Shown: one piece after another, positions 14,724 through 19,301 of the stretch | How positions within the stretch are numbered: the first letter of the stretch is position 1 | Layout: every line of letters begins with the position of its first letter | Assembly: GCA_900544105.1 (NCBI GenBank) | Contig: UQUC01000045.1 | Location: forward strand, 1 to 19,301 | Length of the DNA stretch: 19,301 bases | Direction of reading: 5' to 3' | Source: an uncultured Oscillibacter sp. | GTDB taxonomy: Bacteria; Bacillota; Clostridia; Oscillospirales; Oscillospiraceae | Notes under the pieces: model-generated | What the model saw: the letters and a program-made list of their open reading frames with translations, nothing else | The model's database searches: none | What the model was told of the DNA's origin: nothing | Program-made: the position numbers and the translations under genes

Positions 14724-16490
14724 ATGAAAAAACGAATCTTGGCAGCGACTTTATGTCTGGCCCTTCTGTCCGGCTGCGGTGCCCACCCTCCGCTGGATCT
14801 GCCGGATGCGGAGTCAGACCGTGCCGTGATCGCCTACGTTCCGCTGGATGACCGGCCTGACAACGTGGGCCGTGTGGAATATCTGGCAGAAAGTCTGGGG
14901 TATGTCCTGAATATGCCGGAGGAATGGATGTTCAAAACGCTGCTGGACGGGCAGATGGAGGACTATTACGCCGAAAACGGTCTGGAAACACAATCCTGGA
15001 CCGGACAGAGCGGCTATCCCGCCCTCCTGTATGACTGGGTCCTGGAACAGGAGGCGGCAGGCTGCGACCGCTACCTTCTCTCCATGGACCAGCTGCTCTA
15101 CGGCGGACTGGTGGCCTCCCGTCTGGCTGAAAATACTGCGGAACGCGACGGCAAGCCCTGGCCTCTGGCAGAGTTGCTGGAAAGCCTGCTGTCCGCTTTG
15201 GCGGAGGACCCCAACAACGAGGTCTGGCTGCTGGACAGCGTCATGCGGCTGGCCCCCACCGTGGGCTACGCCGGCGGCACACTGGAATACTACAACGCCA
15301 TGCGGACCATCGGCGCGGCGCCCCGGGACCCCCTCACCGGGGACGAGTTGACGCTGGAAAATATCCGCGCCACCTACGATACGGACGCCGACGGCCGCGA
15401 TCTGCTGCGCTTTGAGGACAGCGCGATGTACGATGCCGCCCTCCGCTACATGGAGCACCGGATCAACAAGCTGACCTTCAGCGGAGAGCTGCTGGAAACC
15501 GTCAGCCGGATCGGTGGCGACCGGTTCCATGTGCTCATTGGCATTGACGATTCCTCCTCCGAGGACTGCATTCAGAAAAATGAGATCGCCTATTTGCAGG
15601 CTCGTCTGCGGGCAGGCGATGTCATCCTTTCCGGTGTAGATGATCTGGCTTTCAAGGCCGTGACCAAGCTGTATCTCAATGAGGTGAGCTGGAACGGCGC
15701 GGGGGTCAACGTACAATATTTCGGCGGCACGGAGGATCGCCCCGCCTGCGACTACGACTACAAACCCCTGACGGAGATCGTGGCGGAGCATCTGGGCTAC
15801 TTTGACCTGACGGTGGAGGACACCCCAGCGGATCTCTATGTGCTGGTGTTGACCCAGCCGGAGGACGGCGCACAGAAGCAGCAGTACATCCAGGAGCTGA
15901 CCGCTACACTGAATGAACGCCTGAAGTCCGATCTGCCGGTGATCCTCATCGATGCAAGCAACGGTCAGTACGGCACTGCCTTCCATGACGAATTGACGAA
16001 AAAAGCGGAGCTGGGCAAACTCCTGAGCTACGCCGGATTTTTGGATATGGCCATCGTCACTGGCACGGCCCTGAGTCACGGTGTAGCCCGCTACGCCCAT
16101 CTCATTCAGGACCGGACCTCGCAGGCAGAGGAGGTTGCCTTCTGCAAGACCCTTGCCGACAGCATTTTGAAGGATTTCTGCTATAAAAACGTGGTACGGG
16201 AGGATATTTTGTCCTATGTGCGGAACGATTTGGGGGGCGATGCCAACAACTTCTGCCTGCCGGAGCTGGACCGTCCCGCCATTGTCGCCCGGCTGACAGC
16301 GGGGATGGACAAGGCCACCGCCCCGGTGCTGAAAAATCTGGAGCGTAGTAGTCTGCTTATCAGCCTGACCCCTGACGGTAAGACCACCGTGGCCCATTGG
16401 GGAAAGGTCGGCCTTTCCAATTACCGCTTCCCGTGGAACCGGGCCTTCGAGATCGACATGGATATCTCCGTGGACCCGCTGACCCGGTAA
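14724..16490 (+). CDS. DUF4127 family lipoprotein
   Basis: A 588-residue protein with a lipoprotein signal: MKKRILAATLCLALLSGC, where C18 is the lipid-attachment cysteine of an LSGC lipobox, so it is exported and anchored to the membrane. The body matches DUF4127: VPLDDRPDNVGRVEYLA at about 39-55, SMDQLLYGGLVASR, VWLLDSVMRLAPTVGYAGG, IGIDDSSSEDCIQKNEIAYLQAR, VILIDASNGQYGTAFHDEL, and FLDMAIVTGTALSHGVARYAHL. The family has no known function. Conserved acidic and serine motifs such as DDSS suggest an enzyme, but this is inference. Start: AAAGGAGG 4 bases before the ATG. It follows a strong terminator and no clear promoter is seen in the 36-base gap, so its transcription is unexplained. Confidence 0.85.
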   Translation: MKKRILAATLCLALLSGCGAHPPLDLPDAESDRAVIAYVPLDDRPDNVGRVEYLAESLGYVLNMPEEWMFKTLLDGQMEDYYAENGLETQSWTGQSGYPALLYDWVLEQEAAGCDRYLLSMDQLLYGGLVASRLAENTAERDGKPWPLAELLESLLSALAEDPNNEVWLLDSVMRLAPTVGYAGGTLEYYNAMRTIGAAPRDPLTGDELTLENIRATYDTDADGRDLLRFEDSAMYDAALRYMEHRINKLTFSGELLETVSRIGGDRFHVLIGIDDSSSEDCIQKNEIAYLQARLRAGDVILSGVDDLAFKAVTKLYLNEVSWNGAGVNVQYFGGTEDRPACDYDYKPLTEIVAEHLGYFDLTVEDTPADLYVLVLTQPEDGAQKQQYIQELTATLNERLKSDLPVILIDASNGQYGTAFHDELTKKAELGKLLSYAGFLDMAIVTGTALSHGVARYAHLIQDRTSQAEEVAFCKTLADSILKDFCYKNVVREDILSYVRNDLGGDANNFCLPELDRPAIVARLTAGMDKATAPVLKNLERSSLLISLTPDGKTTVAHWGKVGLSNYRFPWNRAFEIDMDISVDPLTR

Positions 16491-16514
16491 AACAGTCATT
16501 ATTCGGCAAAATAA

Positions 16515-16545
16515 CGCCCGGTCCGGGAATAACCCGGACCGGGCG
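16515..16545 (+). terminator. Terminator-like hairpin after the DUF4127 gene
   Basis: Perfect 13-base stem CGCCCGGTCCGGG (16515-16527) with 16533-16545 around loop AATAA. Very GC-rich. The tail CTTATTCGTT is only partly U-rich. It lies 25 bases after the stop. Confidence 0.7.
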
Positions 16546-16557
16546 CTTATTCGTTGA

Positions 16558-16571
16558 GAAGAACGTTCTTC
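16558..16571. repeat. Perfect 14-base palindrome GAAGAACGTTCTTC
   Basis: A loop-free perfect palindrome in the convergent spacer between the DUF4127 gene and the kinase gene. It has the look of a dimeric protein-binding site rather than an RNA hairpin. Nearby, GATCGATCA occurs twice in direct orientation (16580-16588 and 16655-16663), the second overlapping the kinase stop codon. No promoter is adjacent, so a role in regulation is not evident. Confidence 0.5.
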
Positions 16572-16612
16572 ATTTACATGATCGATCACAGCGCCAACCG
16601 ATAGCGAGAGCA

Positions 16613-16648
16613 AACCAGCCCATCCGGAACATTCCGGATGGGCTGGTT
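16613..16648 (-). terminator. Terminator of the PfkB kinase gene
   Basis: A 17-base perfect inverted repeat, arms 16613-16629 and 16632-16648, with the centre CA; in RNA the stem would be about 15 pairs with a 6-base loop. It starts 12 bases beyond the kinase stop. The minus-strand tail is TTT followed by GCTC, so the U run is short. Confidence 0.7.
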
Positions 16649-16660
16649 GTATTGGATCGA

Positions 16661-17539
16661 TCAATAAAATTCCTTCATGTAGGCCAACACGTCCTCCCGG
16701 GTACCCTTGAAGGGACCGGGGGTCTCCATTTTCAGGGAGACGAGAGCGGTGCAGAAGTTCAGCGCCTCCTCCACACTGGCCCGCTGACGCTCGGCGATAT
16801 AGCCGGCGAAGGTGGTGTCACCCCGGCCGGTCCGGCCGGAGAGGTTTCGGGCCTTGATGGGGCAGGTGTAGACCTTGTTGCCGTCATAAGCCAACACTTC
16901 GGTGTTGTGGGTAATGACCACTTCCTTGGCGCCCCAGTCATGGAGCATTTTCGCAGCCTCTACGCGGTCCGTCAGGCCAGTGAGGACCTCCGCTTCGGCG
17001 GCGTCGGTCTTGAAGTAATCCATCAGGGGCAGCAGTTCCTTCTTCTCCGCCCAGTCATGGAAGGCCATGGACTTATCCGGCTCCACATGGCGCAGCATAC
17101 ACTGCACGTCCAGACCCACCTTGCCGTGCTTGGCGGCCTCCGCCAGCAGAGCGCCGTCAAAATCGCCGTAGACCAGACCGGCAAAGTGATAGACCTTGGT
17201 TTTCACCTGAGGCAGTTCCTCAAACCGGAAGGGGTCGCACACGCCCATAGAGGTGCAGGCCCGCTTTTCTTTGTCAGCGGTGAAGTACTGGTTGCGGATG
17301 GAGCAGGTAGCTTTGGACGCAGCCCAGTAAAGGTCCGCGTTGACTCCGGCGAAGCGCTCCTTCACATCGGCATCCGCCGCATTGGACTTGCAGAAGATGG
17401 CGGTCTTTGCGCCGCTGCCGGCGGCAGCAAAGCCGGAAGCCACAACAGCGCCGCCCACCTCTTTGCGCTCGTTGCCCAAATAATCGATGTTGTGGTCCAG
17501 AGAGACAGGACCCACTACCATGATATCGTATTCTTTCAT
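16661..17539 (-). CDS. PfkB family sugar kinase, substrate unknown
   Basis: A 292-residue soluble kinase of the ribokinase/PfkB fold. It opens with YDIMVVGPVSLDHNIDYLG, followed by the glycine motif EVGGAVVASGFAAAGSGAKTA (about 27-47). The second PfkB signature is GRTGRGDTTFAGYI at 235-248, with D241 as catalytic base and the GxGD anion hole. A D-x2-E motif at 179-182 replaces the usual N-x2-E. The long GGKGANQA-type motif of true ribokinases is absent, and I cannot tell ribose, fructose, nucleoside or inositol substrates apart. Start: GAGGAG 7 bases before the ATG. It follows the second mgtC gene but has its own promoter at 17608-17636. No transporter or other sugar gene lies nearby to suggest a substrate. 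Confidence 0.85.
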   Translation of the reverse strand: MKEYDIMVVGPVSLDHNIDYLGNERKEVGGAVVASGFAAAGSGAKTAIFCKSNAADADVKERFAGVNADLYWAASKATCSIRNQYFTADKEKRACTSMGVCDPFRFEELPQVKTKVYHFAGLVYGDFDGALLAEAAKHGKVGLDVQCMLRHVEPDKSMAFHDWAEKKELLPLMDYFKTDAAEAEVLTGLTDRVEAAKMLHDWGAKEVVITHNTEVLAYDGNKVYTCPIKARNLSGRTGRGDTTFAGYIAERQRASVEEALNFCTALVSLKMETPGPFKGTREDVLAYMKEFY

Positions 17540-17607
17540 ATTCCGCTCCTCATCAGTTAAAATAACAGAAAAACAGGCTATTCAGCGGCAAGCTACGCCG
17601 CAGGATC

Positions 17608-17636
17608 AGTATAACACGGTTCCGAAGGGATCACAA
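17608..17636 (-). promoter_or_regulatory. sigma-A promoter of the PfkB kinase gene
   Basis: On the minus strand, -35 TTGTGA (17631-17636) and -10 TATACT (17608-17613), 17-base spacer. The -35 box overlaps the stop codon of the upstream mgtC gene. The transcript would start near 17601, exactly at a small hairpin (GCGGC 17585-17589 with GCCGC 17597-17601), leaving about 60 bases of leader. Confidence 0.68.
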
Positions 17637-18323
17637 TTCCTGAACGGTGATAACACCTTCGATCTGAGATACATGGGTCAACAGCTCATCCACGGAAATG
17701 CCCTTGCTGAAACGCAGGGAGAAGATCGCGCAGGCGTTGTGGCTCTCACTGCCGGAGTTGCGGGTGATCTCCATATCCTGAAGGGAGACCTTATTTTCCC
17801 GCAGGAAACGCAGGACTTCTTCCAAGCAAGGCTTTCCGGTGTACTCCATGTAGAGGTTGATCTCCGGCACATGGTCCAAGATCCGGTATTCCAGCCGGGA
17901 GAGGAAAGATTCTGCCACTAACACAAGAATCGTTGTCAGCAGAGCACCTTCATAGAAGCCACCGCCCAGTGCCAGGCCGATAATGGCGGAGGCCCAGAGA
18001 CCCGCCGCAGTAGTAAGGCCCTTGACCCGATGCTGCCGGGTAACAACGATGGTACCGGCGCCAATGAAGCCGATGCCCGCCACCACCTGTGCGCCCAGGC
18101 GAGCCATATCCGTGTAGTAATGCAGATTGAGATAGAGGAATTGGCTGGTAAGTGTGGTGATCGCAGCACCCAGACAAATAAGAATGTGGGTGCGGAAACC
18201 GGCAGGGCGGCGCTTATAAGCCCGCTCGATGCCGATGAGACCGCCGCAGAGGACAGCCAGCAGCATTCGGGTCGTGACGGAGGCAAGCGTCACGTCACGC
18301 AGTCCATCAAAAATAGGCAGCAT
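17631..18323 (-). CDS. MgtC/SapB family membrane protein, second of a tandem pair
   Basis: A 230-residue inner-membrane protein with four or five hydrophobic segments in the first 140 residues and a soluble C-terminal domain. Family marks: GLIGIERAYKRRPAGFRTH (about 28-46), ARLGAQVVAGIGFIGAGTI (about 74-92) and VKGLTTAAGLWASAIIGLALGGGFYEG (about 99-125). The C-terminal part from about residue 155 looks ACT-like and may sense a ligand. MgtC proteins are tied to growth at low magnesium and to control of phosphate or ATP balance in other bacteria; the exact role here is unknown. It starts 17 bases after the first mgtC gene with AGGAGG overlapping that gene's stop; the 11-base spacing is slightly long. 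Co-transcribed with its paralogue. Confidence 0.92.
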   Translation of the reverse strand: MLPIFDGLRDVTLASVTTRMLLAVLCGGLIGIERAYKRRPAGFRTHILICLGAAITTLTSQFLYLNLHYYTDMARLGAQVVAGIGFIGAGTIVVTRQHRVKGLTTAAGLWASAIIGLALGGGFYEGALLTTILVLVAESFLSRLEYRILDHVPEINLYMEYTGKPCLEEVLRFLRENKVSLQDMEITRNSGSESHNACAIFSLRFSKGISVDELLTHVSQIEGVITVQEL

Positions 18324-18340
18324 CAGATCTTCTCCCTCCT

Positions 18341-19057
18341 TTAAAATTCTTCCACAGTATAGACGCAGTCCAGTTCAGATATGGAGACCAGCACATCGGA
18401 ATGGCTATGGCGTTTGGCCAGTCGCAGGGAAAAGACCGCGCTGGGGTTGCTGGAGTCTGGACCCCTGCCGTGGTCAACTTCCACATCCAGGACCTGTGCG
18501 TTCTGCCCTTTGATGCGGCCGATCACATCGCCGATGTGATCCAGCGATTCAAACTCCACATAGATGTTCAAAAACGGGGCATGTTCTACCATCAGGTTTT
18601 CCACGATGGGGAGATAGCGCATGGAAAGGAAGATCAACACCGTTCCTAAAATAACACATTCATAGAAACCGGCGCCGATGGCCAGTCCCATACAGGCGGA
18701 GGCCCAGAGGCCCGCTGCTGTGGTAAGTCCCTTGACCTCCCGCCGACCGGTGACAAGGATCGTACCGGCGCCCAAAAAGCCAACGCCGTTGATGACCTGT
18801 GCGCCAAAACGGGAGACATCCGTCCGGAGTCCGATCTCAGAGGCAATAGACGCCCACTTGGTAGTGACCATAATATATTCGTATTGACTGAGCAGCAGTG
18901 TCAGGGTCGCTCCCATACACACCAGCATATAGGTCCGACACCCGGCAGGGCGGCGCTTGCGTCCCCGTTCCAATCCCAGAGAGAAGCCGATGGCCGCAGA
19001 GAGCAGCAGCCGCAGAGCAACAGACACAAAATTCAGTTCACGAAAGTAATCCATCAT
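18341..19057 (-). CDS. MgtC/SapB family membrane protein, first of a tandem pair
   Basis: A 238-residue paralogue of the following gene. It shows GFSLGLERGRKRRPAGCRTYM, SRFGAQVINGVGFLGAGTI and VKGLTTAAGLWASACMGLAIGAGFYE, with a longer loop between the early membrane segments (about residues 60-80) and its own ACT-like tail, HAPFLNIYVEFESL onward. The two proteins are clearly similar but not recent duplicates. The start is ATG 19055-19057 or the ATG right after it. Neither has a convincing ribosome binding site; the bases just upstream are GTTTCATGAGACT, and a three-codon ATG-AGA-CTA-TGA overlaps the start. The leader holds strong stem-loops (see 19078-19210), so translation may be regulated by RNA structure. 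Confidence 0.9.
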   Translation of the reverse strand: MMDYFRELNFVSVALRLLLSAAIGFSLGLERGRKRRPAGCRTYMLVCMGATLTLLLSQYEYIMVTTKWASIASEIGLRTDVSRFGAQVINGVGFLGAGTILVTGRREVKGLTTAAGLWASACMGLAIGAGFYECVILGTVLIFLSMRYLPIVENLMVEHAPFLNIYVEFESLDHIGDVIGRIKGQNAQVLDVEVDHGRGPDSSNPSAVFSLRLAKRHSHSDVLVSISELDCVYTVEEF

Positions 19058-19077
19058 AGTCTCATGAAACCAACAGG

Positions 19078-19210
19078 TCCGCTCGCCCCAGACAATACCT
19101 GGGACGAGCGGATGCGCTGTATGATCCTTTCAAGTAATTCACAGCGTGTCGAAAAAGTTTTTTCGCCCCGCTGGGCAAGTTTTCAGAACTTTATAAAAGT
19201 TTTGAAAACT
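19078..19210. repeat. Chain of stem-loops upstream of the mgtC pair
   Basis: Inverted repeats tile this gene-free stretch: 19078-19091 with 19099-19112 (14 positions; the one C/A mismatch becomes a G-U pair in minus-strand RNA); CGCTGT 19115-19120 with ACAGCG 19141-19146; CGAAAAA 19150-19156 with 19159-19165; GCCC 19165-19168 with GGGC 19173-19176; and 19178-19192 with 19196-19210 (15 positions, one T/G that is a wobble only in plus-strand RNA). It could be a regulatory leader of mgtC or a dispersed intergenic repeat of the genome. From 19211 to the window end I see only small repeats such as ACCC/GGGT and no gene. Confidence 0.6.
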
Positions 19211-19301
19211 AAGGATTTCAAAGGCACAGGACACCCTTCTTGGGTTTCCCACGCACACCTTTCACCCGCAAGGGGTATGCAGCATCCGTAAAGCGGCACA
19301 G

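Noticed and set aside
14814..16664. A 616-codon minus-strand open frame opposite the DUF4127 gene
   Set aside because: Long only because of codon bias; it crosses two hairpin terminators and has no recognisable protein motif.
18884..19291. A 135-codon plus-strand open frame at the right end
   Set aside because: The first part is antisense to mgtC and the rest runs through the stem-loop region; no ribosome binding site or family motif.
19058..19301. M-box magnesium riboswitch upstream of mgtC
   Set aside because: The stem-loops are present but I could not match the conserved M-box core; kept only as an unclassified structured region.
1..19301. CRISPR arrays, insertion sequences, integrase or phage genes, tRNA genes
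   Set aside because: None seen on either strand; no regularly spaced repeats and no transposase or integrase motifs in the reading frames.

Overview
The window looks like chromosomal DNA from a GC-rich Firmicute of class Clostridia, most likely the Oscillospiraceae group. The grounds are a SleB-type cell wall hydrolase with a copper-amine-oxidase-like N-terminal domain, Firmicute-type PolA, AdeC-type adenine deaminase, a GDH resembling the clostridial 449-residue enzyme, strong AAAGGAGG-like ribosome binding sites, and clear sigma-A promoters (several with -10 boxes within one base of TATAAT and 17-base spacers). Taxonomy is inferred from protein character, not from a search. I saw no phage, insertion sequence, CRISPR array or tRNA.

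Layout from left to right. (1) 1-2761: the first ten codons of an unidentified gene and upstream of it polA, both on the minus strand, with a sigma-A promoter and a 9-C run upstream. (2) 2821-4750: ade on the plus strand with its own promoter and a bidirectional terminator. (3) 4780-6636: a secreted cell wall hydrolase (minus) divergent from a lone TIGR04255-family gene (plus), each with a promoter. (4) 6776-8198: gdhA, then a long hairpin shared with the convergent potassium genes. (5) 8208-12170: gluQRS-trkA-trkH on the minus strand. (6) 12221-14687: SRP RNA, dnaX and ybaB on the plus strand, the classic Firmicute cluster but without recR; it ends in a strong terminator. (7) 14724-16545: a DUF4127 lipoprotein. 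(8) 16613-19057: on the minus strand two tandem MgtC/SapB membrane proteins followed by a PfkB-family kinase with its own promoter. (9) 19058-19301: no gene, but an almost continuous chain of stem-loops.

Most genes are housekeeping: DNA repair and replication (PolA, DnaX, YbaB), protein targeting (SRP RNA), purine salvage (Ade), ammonia assimilation (GdhA), potassium uptake (TrkA/TrkH) and tRNA-Asp queuosine modification (GluQRS). The points most worth following are the compact SRP RNA that seems to lack the Alu domain, the tiled hairpins upstream of the mgtC pair, the unassigned TIGR04255 and DUF4127 genes, and the kinase of unknown substrate. I found no convincing undescribed multi-gene system.
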